In this document: in pieces, positions 38,697-47,430 of the stretch | Layout: each line of letters opens with the position of its first letter | Position numbering within the stretch: the first letter of the stretch is position 1 | NCBI GenBank assembly: GCA_037200445.1 | Contig: JBBCGH010000001.1 | Location: 4,154,001 to 4,218,000 of the forward strand | Length of the DNA stretch: 64,000 nucleotides | From: Alphaproteobacteria bacterium | GTDB lineage: Bacteria; Pseudomonadota; Alphaproteobacteria; Rhizobiales; Xanthobacteraceae | Direction: 5' to 3' | Translations under genes and position numbers: made by a program | The notes under the pieces: generated by a model | Told to the model about the DNA's origin: nothing | Database searches by the model: none | What the model saw: the letters and a program-made list of their open reading frames with translations, nothing else

Positions 38697-41186
38697 ATGA
38701 CCGGCGAATCCAACGATCCGTGGATGTCATCGAGGCCGCAATCTATAACGACCCTGCTTGCAGCCTGCTCGCTGTTAGCGCTGGTATCGATCGCGCACAC
38801 CCAGGAGACCACCGGCACGCCGGGATCGCCGAGCGCCACCACGACCATTGACGGAAAATACCTGCCCAACCCGCCGCCGAAGTTTGGTGGTGCAATTGGC
38901 CTTAGCGCCCCCGATTCCAAGCCGTATTGGCCGCCCACGGTGGTTCCTCCCAATGGCGCACCAAACGTCCTACTGATCATGACCGACGACGCCGGCTACG
39001 GCGTCTCCGGCACCTTCGGCGGCGTCATTCCCACTCCTGCGCTGGATCGACTTGCGCAGATGGGGCTGCGTTACACCCAGTTCCACTCCACCGCGCTGTG
39101 CTCGCCGACGCGGGCGGCGCTGATCACCGGCCGCAACCATCATTCCGTGGGCTTCGGCGTGATTACCGAGCAGTCGACCGGCTACCCGGGCTACGACTCC
39201 ATCATTGGTCCGGAGAACGCCACCATTGGCGCAACCCTGAAGTTGAACGGCTATGCCACGTCGTGGTTCGGCAAGGAGCACAACACGCCGAGCTATCAAT
39301 ACAGCTTGGCAGGACCGTTTGATCAATGGCCTGTGGGTATGGGTTTTGAGTACTTCTATGGCTTCATGGGCGGCGAGACCAACCAATGGACGCCGTACCT
39401 CTTCCGCAATCAGACCCAAATCTTCCCCTGGGTGGGAAAGTCCGACTACAACCTCACCACCGATCTGGCCGACGAAGCGATCGACCACCTGAACAAGCTC
39501 AATGCGGCTGCGCCCGACAAGCCATTCTTCGTCCATTACGTGCCCGGCGGAACCCACGCGCCGCACCAGCCGAAGAAGGAGTGGATCGAGAAATTCAAGG
39601 GTAAGTTCGACATGGGCTGGAACGCCATGCGGGAGCAGATTTTCGCCAACCAGAAGCGACTCGGCGTGATTCCGCCGAATACGCAGCTCACCGCTTGGCC
39701 AAACGATTTGCCGAAATGGGAGACGCTCGACGCCGACAGCAAGAAGCTGTTCGCGCGGCAGGCAGAGGTCTATGCCGCCTATGTGGCCTACACCGACTAT
39801 GAGATCGGTCGGGTGATCCAGGCGGTGCAGGATCTCGGCAAGCTCGATAATACGCTGATCATCTACATCGAGGGCGACAATGGCACGAGCGCCGAAGGCT
39901 CCACGCTCGGCACGCCGTTCGACTTAGCCGCGATTCAAGGCATCAACGTTCCGGTCGCAGAACAATTGAAGTTCTATGATGCCTGGGGCTCCGACACGAC
40001 GACTCCGCACATGTCGGTGGCTTGGTCGTGGGCCTTCGACACGCCGTTTAAGTGGACCAAGCAGGTCGCGTCGCACTTCGGCGGCACCCGGCAGGGCATG
40101 GCGATGGCGTGGCCCAACCGCATCAAGGATGCGGGGGGCATCCGCACTCAGTTCCACCACATGATCGACATCGTGCCAACCATCCTCGAAGCCGCGGGCA
40201 TCCAGGCGCCGTTGATGGTCAACGGCGTTGCGCAGAGACCAATCGAAGGTGTGAGCATGGCGTACACCTGGGACAAGGCGAACGCCGACGCCAAGTCCGC
40301 GCGCACGACGCAGTATTTCGAGATGTTCGGCAACCGAGCAATGTATCACGACGGCTGGATCGCCGCGACGACACCGCCCGAACCGCCGTGGCTGATGGGC
40401 ACGGTCAAGATGCCTGAGGTAACCAATGGCTACAAATGGGAGCTCTACAACCTCGCAGAGGATTATTCCGAATCGAACGACCTCGCGGCCACGAGGCCCG
40501 ACAAGCTGCGGCAGTTGCAAGAGCTTTTCCTGGTTGAGGCGTCGAAGTACAACGTGTTTCCGTTGGACAACTCTATCCTTGAGCGCATCCTGACAGCGCG
40601 ACCGAGCGCGACTGCCGGTCGGAATGTCTTTACCTACACGCGTGAGATGTCCGGACTACCGAGCGGCGACGCACCGGACCTCCTCGCCAAGTCCTATGTG
40701 ATCACCGCCGATGTGGAGATTCCGCAGGGCGGCGCCGAGGGGATGCTCGTGACCTTGGGTGGCCACTTCGGTGGCTATGGACTTTACCTGCTGAAGGGCA
40801 AGCCGGTGTTCACCTACAACCTCTTGGGTCTGGAGCGGTTTCGCTGGGAAGGCCAGCAGGCGCTCAGTCCCGGCAGGCACACCGTCGTGTTTGACTTCAC
40901 ATACGACGGCCCCGGCATCGCCAAAGGTGGCACCGGCGTCCTGAAGGTGGACGACCGGGAGGTTGCCAACAAGAAAATCCCGCACACCATTCCGGCCCTT
41001 ATGACGATTGACGAAACCTTCGACGTCGGCGTGGATACCCGCACGCCGGTGGACGACAAGGATTACCAGGTGCCGTTCCGGTTCACCGGCAAGCTCAACA
41101 AGCTGACCTTCAAGCTCGGGCCGACGCAGCTCACAATGGACGAACAAAAGTCTATCCAGCACGCCCTTGCGAAGGCGAAGGATTAA
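38697..41186 (+). CDS. Exported arylsulfatase (second sulfatase)
   Basis: An 829-residue sulfatase with a Sec-type signal (LLAACSLLALVSIAHTQ). Motifs are LLIMTDDAGYG (metal Asp pair), ALCSPTRAALITGRN with formylglycine site Cys135, WFGKEHN, YVPGGTHAPH and IEGDNGTSAEG. After the catalytic domain (about residue 610) comes a beta-rich C-terminal domain of about 200 residues (GGHFGGYGLYLLKGKPVFTY and others), as in large bacterial arylsulfatases. Hydrolyses aryl or alkyl sulfate esters outside the cytoplasm. The start at 38697 is preceded by AGGAA. It is inserted in the ftsA-ftsZ interval and reads opposite to both. Confidence 0.92.
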   Translation: MTGESNDPWMSSRPQSITTLLAACSLLALVSIAHTQETTGTPGSPSATTTIDGKYLPNPPPKFGGAIGLSAPDSKPYWPPTVVPPNGAPNVLLIMTDDAGYGVSGTFGGVIPTPALDRLAQMGLRYTQFHSTALCSPTRAALITGRNHHSVGFGVITEQSTGYPGYDSIIGPENATIGATLKLNGYATSWFGKEHNTPSYQYSLAGPFDQWPVGMGFEYFYGFMGGETNQWTPYLFRNQTQIFPWVGKSDYNLTTDLADEAIDHLNKLNAAAPDKPFFVHYVPGGTHAPHQPKKEWIEKFKGKFDMGWNAMREQIFANQKRLGVIPPNTQLTAWPNDLPKWETLDADSKKLFARQAEVYAAYVAYTDYEIGRVIQAVQDLGKLDNTLIIYIEGDNGTSAEGSTLGTPFDLAAIQGINVPVAEQLKFYDAWGSDTTTPHMSVAWSWAFDTPFKWTKQVASHFGGTRQGMAMAWPNRIKDAGGIRTQFHHMIDIVPTILEAAGIQAPLMVNGVAQRPIEGVSMAYTWDKANADAKSARTTQYFEMFGNRAMYHDGWIAATTPPEPPWLMGTVKMPEVTNGYKWELYNLAEDYSESNDLAATRPDKLRQLQELFLVEASKYNVFPLDNSILERILTARPSATAGRNVFTYTREMSGLPSGDAPDLLAKSYVITADVEIPQGGAEGMLVTLGGHFGGYGLYLLKGKPVFTYNLLGLERFRWEGQQALSPGRHTVVFDFTYDGPGIAKGGTGVLKVDDREVANKKIPHTIPALMTIDETFDVGVDTRTPVDDKDYQVPFRFTGKLNKLTFKLGPTQLTMDEQKSIQHALAKAKD

Positions 41187-41272
41187 GCACGCGCAATCTG
41201 CGGGCATCCTCCGAGATGTTCGCAGGTTTACCACTTCACAGGCCTGGTGCCCTTGGTTCTCCAGCAGAGGTG

Positions 41273-42241
41273 ATGATGATCGTGTTTGAGAATGCGGGTC
41301 TTGGCGGCTTGTGGCTCGCTGCCCTTTTCCTGAATACGGGTATCGCTTTCGCGCAAACCGGCGCGCCGGCCGCAACGGAGCAAACCCGATCAGCCCTCGA
41401 GGCGGGCCTCGGGGCAGGCATGGACGCGGCCGTGCGCGAGGCCGCGAACGACCCTCGCTTCGGGGGCCAAACCGAACAGCAACGGCGCGAGAGTATCGAG
41501 TTCGTTCTGGGCAACGTCCTTTTTGCGGTGACCCATGAAGTCGGCCACATGCTCGTCAGCCGCATGGGGCTTCCGGTTCTTGGGCGGGAGGAGGACGCGG
41601 CCGACGCTTTCGCGGTCGTTACCGGGCTCAAGCTGGGCAATGCGTTCTCGGATCGCATCCTGACCGAGTCCGCAAGCGGCTGGTTCATGAACGACGCGCG
41701 TGACAAGAAAGAGCAGACCAGGGCTATTTATTATGACGAACACGGCCTGGACGAGCAGCGTGCCTACAACATCGTTTGCCTGATGGTCGGAAGCAATCTC
41801 CAGAAATTCTCTCCACTCGCCAACAAGACCAAGTTGCCGGCTGAGCGCCAGGGAACCTGCCAATTCGACTACAGCAACGCGTCCTGGTCTTGGGAACTGG
41901 CCCTGACCCCGCACATCCGCAAACCCGACCAGCCAAAAACTCAAATCACCGCGGTATATGCCGACAGCAAGGAATACGAGTTTCTGAAGCGCACCTTTGT
42001 TCAAATGCGGCTGCTGGAGACACTCGCGGAGCATCTCTCGGATCGATACGTGTGGCCCGAGCCCTTGGGATTCGAGATGACAGCCTGTGGCGAGCCGAAC
42101 GCACGTTGGGCTCCGATGCTGAAAAAGATCGTCGTCTGCTATGAGCTCGCGACCGATTTTGTAGACCTCCACCGCGGTTATGCGCGCTATGAAGTGGAGC
42201 CGCCATCGCCGAAGATCGCCAGGAACACGAAAAGGTACTGA
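41273..42241 (+). CDS. Exported DUF4344 zinc metallopeptidase
   Basis: A 322-residue protein with a signal peptide (LWLAALFLNTGIAFAQ) and the HEVGH zinc-binding motif (FAVTHEVGHMLVSRM), followed by VLGREEDAADAFA, whose Glu/Asp residues complete the site; this is the DUF4344 pattern. The substrate is unknown. It starts at the doublet ATGATG (41273) with AGAGG close upstream. It lies 86 bp after the arylsulfatase on the same strand, so the two probably form an operon. Its stop is 10 bp from the convergent ftsA stop. Confidence 0.88.
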   Translation: MMIVFENAGLGGLWLAALFLNTGIAFAQTGAPAATEQTRSALEAGLGAGMDAAVREAANDPRFGGQTEQQRRESIEFVLGNVLFAVTHEVGHMLVSRMGLPVLGREEDAADAFAVVTGLKLGNAFSDRILTESASGWFMNDARDKKEQTRAIYYDEHGLDEQRAYNIVCLMVGSNLQKFSPLANKTKLPAERQGTCQFDYSNASWSWELALTPHIRKPDQPKTQITAVYADSKEYEFLKRTFVQMRLLETLAEHLSDRYVWPEPLGFEMTACGEPNARWAPMLKKIVVCYELATDFVDLHRGYARYEVEPPSPKIARNTKRY

Positions 42242-42251
42242 CGGGCGCGCC

Positions 42252-43574
42252 TCAGAACCCCTCCCGCAGCCACCGCCCCACCCGCGAGAAATACCCGTCC
42301 GTCCCGGTCGCGAGCGCGCGCGTGCGGCGCGGCTCGCAGTGCTCCAGATAGGCGAACTGCGGATAGACAAGCAGGCCGGCGGCCGCCGCGAAGGCGGGTC
42401 CCCGGGTCGCCTCGGTGAGGCCGCCGATGCCGAGCGGGCGGCCAATGCGCACCTGCCGGCCGAGGATGTGGGTCGCGAGATCGGCAAGGCCGGTCAACTG
42501 GCTGGCGCCGCCGACCAGGATCACGCGTCCACGCGGATCGGCGGCAAACGGCGAGAGGCTGAGCTTGTCACGCACCATTTCGAGGATCTCCTCGACGCGC
42601 GGGCGAATGATGCGCACCAGCTGTGCGCGCGGGATGAGGCGCGGCGGATCGCTCGGGCCGGCGTCGATCGCCGACAGCGTCACCATGTCGCGATCATCCG
42701 ATGGGCCGGAGAGCGCCGCGCCGAACAGTGTCTTCAGCCGCTCGGCATCCGCGATGGTCGTGGTCAGCCCGCGCGCGATGTCCATCGTCACGTGCTGCCC
42801 GCCGAGCGTGAAGCCGTCCACATGCGTGAAGCGTCCTTCGGCAAAGACCGCCATCGTGGTCGTGCCGGCGCCCATGTCGACCACGGCGGCGCCGAGATCG
42901 GCCTCGTCTTCGGCGAGCGCCGCAAGCCCCGACACATAAGGGGCCGCGACCATCGCCTCGACCGCGATATGGCAGCGCTCGACCAGCAGCGTGAGATTGC
43001 GCGCGACCGCGATGTCGGTGGTCGCCACATGCATGTCGACGCCGAGCCGTGCCCCGATCATGCCGCGCGGATCGCGGATGCCGCGATTGTCGTCGAGCGC
43101 GTAGCCGATCGGCAGCGAATGCAGCACCGCGCGGCCCTCGCGCACCGAATGATGGCTGCCGGCCGCAAGCACGCGCTCGATGTCGGCGTCGCTCGCGATC
43201 GGCTGCTTCATGTGCACGGTGGCGGCGAACAATTCGCTTCCCGTGCGCCCGGCGGTGATCGGCAGCACCACGCTGTCCACGTGCACGCCCGCTGCCCGCT
43301 CGGCTTGGTCGACCGCGTGGCGCAGCATCTCTTCGGCCGCCGCGATGTCCACCACATTGCCGCACTTGATGCCCTGCGCCTGCGCATGCCCGATGCCGAG
43401 CACTTCCACCGCATGGGTGCGGCGCGGCAGCACGTCCTGCGGCGGACGCGGCTTCAGCCGCGCGATGGCGCACACGATCTTGCTGGTGCCGATGTCGAGC
43501 GCGCACACGATCGCCGAGCGGCGGCGCGAGATCGGCTTCATCTTCGGTGCAAGGCCGTGCGCCAGGTCGCTCAT
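42252..43574 (-). CDS. ftsA: Cell division protein FtsA
   Basis: A 440-residue actin-like ATPase that tethers FtsZ to the membrane. The phosphate-binding motif is ALDIGTSKIVCAIA; domain 1C follows, then VVDMGAGTTTMAVF (phosphate 2) and ILVGGASQLTGL (adenosine). The C-terminal GRWLREGF is the amphipathic membrane-targeting helix. It is separated from ftsQ by 5.5 kb of sensor and sulfatase genes and from ftsZ by 4.2 kb, but has a CtrA-like box 95 bp upstream. Confidence 0.96.
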   Translation of the reverse strand: MSDLAHGLAPKMKPISRRRSAIVCALDIGTSKIVCAIARLKPRPPQDVLPRRTHAVEVLGIGHAQAQGIKCGNVVDIAAAEEMLRHAVDQAERAAGVHVDSVVLPITAGRTGSELFAATVHMKQPIASDADIERVLAAGSHHSVREGRAVLHSLPIGYALDDNRGIRDPRGMIGARLGVDMHVATTDIAVARNLTLLVERCHIAVEAMVAAPYVSGLAALAEDEADLGAAVVDMGAGTTTMAVFAEGRFTHVDGFTLGGQHVTMDIARGLTTTIADAERLKTLFGAALSGPSDDRDMVTLSAIDAGPSDPPRLIPRAQLVRIIRPRVEEILEMVRDKLSLSPFAADPRGRVILVGGASQLTGLADLATHILGRQVRIGRPLGIGGLTEATRGPAFAAAAGLLVYPQFAYLEHCEPRRTRALATGTDGYFSRVGRWLREGF

Positions 43575-43669
43575 GCGTTATCCAGAGAGTTCTGCCGCTG
43601 TTCTCAACGGCACAGCCAAAATTCCGCGCGGGAACGCGGAAATCAGCACGAACAGTCTTCGGTGCGTTA

Positions 43670-43686
43670 GGTAAACAAAAGGTGAA
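43670..43686 (-). promoter_or_regulatory. CtrA-like box upstream of ftsA
   Basis: On the minus strand TTCACCTTTTGTTTACC. It and about 25 flanking bases are almost identical to the box upstream of ftsQ (50108-50124), suggesting the same promoter architecture for both genes. Confidence 0.6.
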
Positions 43687-43735
43687 TTTGGCTGGTTGTC
43701 GGCAAGGCCGGAGCGGCGGCAAACGCTGATCGCTG

Positions 43736-44137
43736 TCAGTCGAATCGCGGAACGTCCTTGTTCCTCAATCCACGCCTCGCATCGTCGATCGCCGCGAGCA
43801 AGGTGGTGTCCTGCACGGGCTTTGCAAGAAAAGCCACGGCACCGGCCGCCTCGCACCTGTTTCGAACGCCGGTTTCGTGGTGCGCGGTAATGATAATCGT
43901 TGGAATCTGAATGCCCTCCCGGTTCAGGCTGTGCTGAAGCTCCAAGCCGGTCATCTCGGGCATCTGGAGATCGGCGATCAGGCATTCCGGCAACTCCTTC
44001 GGAAGCGAAGCCAGGAACTCCCTCGCCGAGCCGAAGGTCCGCGGCTCCAGCGCGCGCGCTTTCAGCATCCGCGCCAACGCCTTGAGCACGGAAGGATCGT
44101 CATCGACGATCGCGATCAGGTTCTGAATTCTTTCCAC
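43736..44137 (-). CDS. Single-domain response regulator
   Basis: A 133-residue receiver (REC) domain without an output domain. It has IVDDDPSVLKAL (acidic pocket), phosphorylatable Asp56 in CLIADLQMPEMTG and the Lys in AFLAKPV. It is closest in style to the FixJ/NodW receivers. It lies 67 bp after the LuxR-type regulator and probably belongs to its operon, acting as a phosphate sink or a second output of the upstream kinase. Confidence 0.9.
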   Translation of the reverse strand: MERIQNLIAIVDDDPSVLKALARMLKARALEPRTFGSAREFLASLPKELPECLIADLQMPEMTGLELQHSLNREGIQIPTIIITAHHETGVRNRCEAAGAVAFLAKPVQDTTLLAAIDDARRGLRNKDVPRFD

Positions 44138-44204
44138 CGCGAATGATAGGAACAGCGGCTCCCAGGTGTCGAGTTGGCCGTTGGCCCAACAGGGCGAGCA
44201 GGAA

Positions 44205-44831
44205 CTACCTTTGGGGAAGCGGGATACCCGCTCTCTCAGCCATCCGGACGAGGTCCGCGACCGCGCGCACCCCCATTTTTTCCATCATCCGGCCGCGGTG
44301 GACCTTGATGGTCTTCTCCACCGTTCCCAGGTCACCCGCGATCTGCTTGTTGAGCCGGCCGGCTACCACATGGCCGAGGACTTCGCGTTCACGCGGGGTC
44401 AACGTGGCCAACCGTGCTTCAATCGACGCAAGCTCCGTGCGATTTCGGCGGTCCGCGTCGTCCTGATCGATTGCGCGCGCGATCGCCGACAGCAAGTCCT
44501 CATCGCTTATCGGTTTGGTCAGAAAGTCGATGGCGCCCGCCTTCATGGCGCGCACGGAGGTTGGAACGTCACCTTGGCCGGTGATGAAAATGACCGGCCG
44601 CTGAGCGCCTGGGGTGCTCAGCGCTTCCTGCAACGCGAGACCGTCAAGGTCCGGCATGCTGACATCGAACACCGCACAGCCCGGAAGCGTGCCATCATGA
44701 AGCGCGAGAAACTCCCGCGGCGAAATGAAGGACTGTGTCTGGTATCCGTGCACGCCGATCAGGCGCGTGAGCGCTTTCAGGACGCCGGCATCGTCGTCGA
44801 CGATGAAGACGGTTGCGCTTCCCCTGGTCAT
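44205..44831 (-). CDS. FixJ/NodW-type response regulator with LuxR HTH
   Basis: A 208-residue two-domain regulator. The receiver domain (1-120) has FIVDDDAGVLKAL, Asp56 in CAVFDVSMPDLDG and DFLTKPIS. The LuxR-type HTH (about 140-205) has LTPREREVLGHVVAG, NKQIAGDLGTVEKTIKVHR. Phosphorylation by the coupled kinase should enable DNA binding. It overlaps the kinase gene by four bases (ATGA). Likely targets are the adjacent sulfatase genes, though this is inference. Confidence 0.93.
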   Translation of the reverse strand: MTRGSATVFIVDDDAGVLKALTRLIGVHGYQTQSFISPREFLALHDGTLPGCAVFDVSMPDLDGLALQEALSTPGAQRPVIFITGQGDVPTSVRAMKAGAIDFLTKPISDEDLLSAIARAIDQDDADRRNRTELASIEARLATLTPREREVLGHVVAGRLNKQIAGDLGTVEKTIKVHRGRMMEKMGVRAVADLVRMAERAGIPLPQR

Positions 44832-47122
44832 TGTGCCGCGATCAGCATTTCCTGAGCCGGAAGCGTCAGTACAGCAACCGCGCCGGCTGCGTCACCGTTC
44901 GTCAGGCTCAGCTTGCCACTGTGGGCCTGAAGGATCGTCGTGCAGATCGTCAATCCAAGACCGAGGCCGCGCTCCTTGGTCGTGTAGAAGGGCTCGAAAA
45001 CACGGGCTTCCTCCTCCGGACGGAGCCCTGGTCCGCGGTCCCGCACAAGCACCTCGATCCCGCCGCCGGGCGCGCTCCGGGTGCTGACCATGATGAGGCG
45101 CTCCGCCGCGGGCGTCGCGCTCATGGCATCCATCGCGTTCATCAGGAGATTGAGCAGAATCTGCTGCAACTGCACCGGATCGCCAAACGTCGCCGGCAAG
45201 CTGTTTTCCAGTTCAGTCTCGAGGGAAACGCCGCGGGCGATCAATTCGCTGTTGAGCAACGAACGCGTCGATTTGATCAACTCGTTCACGTCGATCTCCT
45301 CGAAACTCTTCTCACCTTTCTTCAACAGGCCGCGCAGACGCTGGATGACCTGTCCGGCCCGATTGTCTTCGTGCACGATGTCAATGAGGGCTTCCCGGAT
45401 CTCCGCAAGGTCAGGTGAATCCCTTGCGAGCAAATAGAGCGCGGTTTGCGCATTCGAGAGAATTGCCGTGAGCGGCTGATTGATCTCGTGCGCGATCGCG
45501 CCGGAAAGCTCGCCCAGCACGGACACGCGCATCAGATGCGCGACTTCTTGCCGTTGCAAGGCGGCCTCGGACTCGGCCGTCTTCTGATCCGTGAGGTCGA
45601 CGAAAATTCCGCTCAACTGGCCCGGATCGGCGCCGCCTCCCGGATGCGCCTGCGCCCGGACCCGGACCCACCGGATGCTGCCCTCCGGCTGGACAACGCG
45701 AACGTCTTGGACGGACGGACGGCCGCCGCTTGCCGCGCTCCGCAGCGCCGAGATGGCGAGTTCGCGGTCCTCCGGGTGAATCGCTTTCAGGAAACTGTCG
45801 CGCGTCAGCGGCACGTTCCGTTCAAGACCGAACAGCGTGCGGCAGTGTTCGGTCGCCCACAGCTCCTGGCTCTCGGGGTTGAATTGCCAGAGGCCGATAT
45901 TCGCCGAGGCCGCCGTGACGGTCATGCGCTCCTCGCTCTCCTTGAGCAGGAGCTCGGCGCGCCGCCGCCGATGCCGCTGCATCAACAGCGCCGCGACGAA
46001 TGCGGTCTGCAGCGCGAAGACCGCGAGGGCCGCGAGCACGAGGTTGCGATGCTCCTCCCAGATGCTCGGAGGCTTGTTGAGGATGACCGTGCCGGGCGGA
46101 AGATTGCTTTCGCTCAAATTCCAGCGTTGCAGCGCCCGGTAGTCGACGCGATAGCCGGTCTCCGGATTCGTTCGCGGCGGAATCGTAGCCGGGTCTTTGC
46201 CGCCGAGGATTTCCAGCATGATGTCCGCCGCGGCCCTTCCCATCGAGTCGAAGGTCTCGCTGTACCCACCCACAACGCCCTTCCCGACCGCGCTGATGTA
46301 GGGATAGTAGACGGGAGCCTTGGAAGTATTGGCAATCTTGCTGGCTACGTCGGCCGCAACAAAGGGTTTGCCCGCGCCATCGCGAAGAACAGTCAAGGCG
46401 ATCACGATGGCGTCGCTTGGTATGCGGGAGACTTCCGCGAGTAATTGGTCGTATGGAAGCTCAAAAAGGTAGGTCATCTCGAATTTTCGCGCGCGGCTGT
46501 CGATCACTGTCCGAGCGGTTGTCTGCCAGCGACGGTCCGTAGGGGCCGCTCCCGCGATCACGAAGAGACGGCGCGCATCAGGCTGAAGGCCCTCCGCCAG
46601 CGCCAGGGTCTCGCTGAAATTCGACTCGGGATCGACGAGGTGGCCGGTCACATCGGGGGGCGGTGGTGAGGACGCATAGGCCTCGCGAGAAATGCCGATA
46701 AAGACGACCGGAACGCCGGGCGCAAACGCGTCGCGATGCTTGATGACAAAAGGCAGAGCTTCTCCGCTGACCGCCAGCACGACGTCGGGCCGCCGTTGCG
46801 CATATCGCTCGCGCAGGAAGTTTGCCATCAGTTGCTCGTGCCCCGGCTCCGAGAAGCGAACGAGATCGAGATACTCGGCGTCGAGTTCGATTTTTTTCGG
46901 GGAGCGTTGCAACAGACGTTCACGTGCGCCATCTGCGGCCATGCTGGTGGCAGGAAAAGTATAATTGTAAGCGTGGAGGATCAGGACGCGCTGTGCCCGC
47001 TCGTCCGCGTGCGCCGATGAAGTGAACGCGGGGAAAGGTGAGCACAGCACAACGGCGGCGCCGAGCAGCGCGCGGGCGCACAAGACAACAACGCGAATGC
47101 CGCCGTTGGACCTCGTCATCAA
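44828..47122 (-). CDS. Hybrid-type sensor histidine kinase with substrate-binding-protein-like periplasmic domain
   Basis: A 764-residue sensor. The N-terminal signal (about 1-40) is followed by a periplasmic ABC-transporter-substrate-binding-like domain (about 45-345, VLILHAYNYTFPATSMAADG, GKGVVGGYSETFDSMGRAAA). One membrane helix (about 365-385) leads to a PAS/PAC domain (about 395-520), HisKA with His545 in GAIAHEINQPLTA, and HATPase_c (NLLMNAMDA N box, DRGPGL, GLGLGL). No receiver domain is attached. It probably senses a small molecule directly in the periplasm. It is divergent from the third sulfatase and translationally coupled to the LuxR regulator. Confidence 0.92.
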   Translation of the reverse strand: MMTRSNGGIRVVVLCARALLGAAVVLCSPFPAFTSSAHADERAQRVLILHAYNYTFPATSMAADGARERLLQRSPKKIELDAEYLDLVRFSEPGHEQLMANFLRERYAQRRPDVVLAVSGEALPFVIKHRDAFAPGVPVVFIGISREAYASSPPPPDVTGHLVDPESNFSETLALAEGLQPDARRLFVIAGAAPTDRRWQTTARTVIDSRARKFEMTYLFELPYDQLLAEVSRIPSDAIVIALTVLRDGAGKPFVAADVASKIANTSKAPVYYPYISAVGKGVVGGYSETFDSMGRAAADIMLEILGGKDPATIPPRTNPETGYRVDYRALQRWNLSESNLPPGTVILNKPPSIWEEHRNLVLAALAVFALQTAFVAALLMQRHRRRRAELLLKESEERMTVTAASANIGLWQFNPESQELWATEHCRTLFGLERNVPLTRDSFLKAIHPEDRELAISALRSAASGGRPSVQDVRVVQPEGSIRWVRVRAQAHPGGGADPGQLSGIFVDLTDQKTAESEAALQRQEVAHLMRVSVLGELSGAIAHEINQPLTAILSNAQTALYLLARDSPDLAEIREALIDIVHEDNRAGQVIQRLRGLLKKGEKSFEEIDVNELIKSTRSLLNSELIARGVSLETELENSLPATFGDPVQLQQILLNLLMNAMDAMSATPAAERLIMVSTRSAPGGGIEVLVRDRGPGLRPEEEARVFEPFYTTKERGLGLGLTICTTILQAHSGKLSLTNGDAAGAVAVLTLPAQEMLIAAQ

Positions 47123-47293
47123 TCTTCAAATGACCTGGCTGATGCCTGTGTGCCCTATCGCCGCAGTACGGGAGTGCAGCGTTACCGAGCAGAGGGTGAA
47201 TGAAATTCACGCTCCGGCCATCGGGTAAAACCCCGAACGTTCCATAGGGGAATCCCCGAAAAGGATCGATTTTCAAGGTCTGCTCATTTCGAG
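47123..47293. promoter_or_regulatory. Divergent promoter region with short palindromes
   Basis: Part of the 308-bp gap between the kinase and the sulfatase. It contains TCGGGTAAAACCCCGA (47221-47236) and GGGGAATCCCC (near 47247-47257), two short inverted repeats in tandem that could be regulator sites or a hairpin for the kinase leader. Confidence 0.4.
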
Positions 47294-47309
47294 TTGGACC
47301 ACGGTCCAA
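47294..47309. promoter_or_regulatory. Perfect palindrome upstream of third sulfatase
   Basis: TTGGACC-AC-GGTCCAA has perfect 7-bp arms. It lies 121 bp upstream of the sulfatase start and 171 bp upstream of the kinase start, and is a candidate operator for a dimeric regulator such as the coupled LuxR-type protein. It was not found upstream of the other two sulfatases. Confidence 0.45.
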
Positions 47310-47430
47310 TAGCGCAGCGTCAGAGCGCTCAGTACGGCTTCAATCAGTCGCGCAAATCGACGGCAGCGATTTCGTCCCTCAACTGGAGGCCCGTCGCAAT
47401 CCGATACGTGCCCGAGAACAGGAGCCAGAC

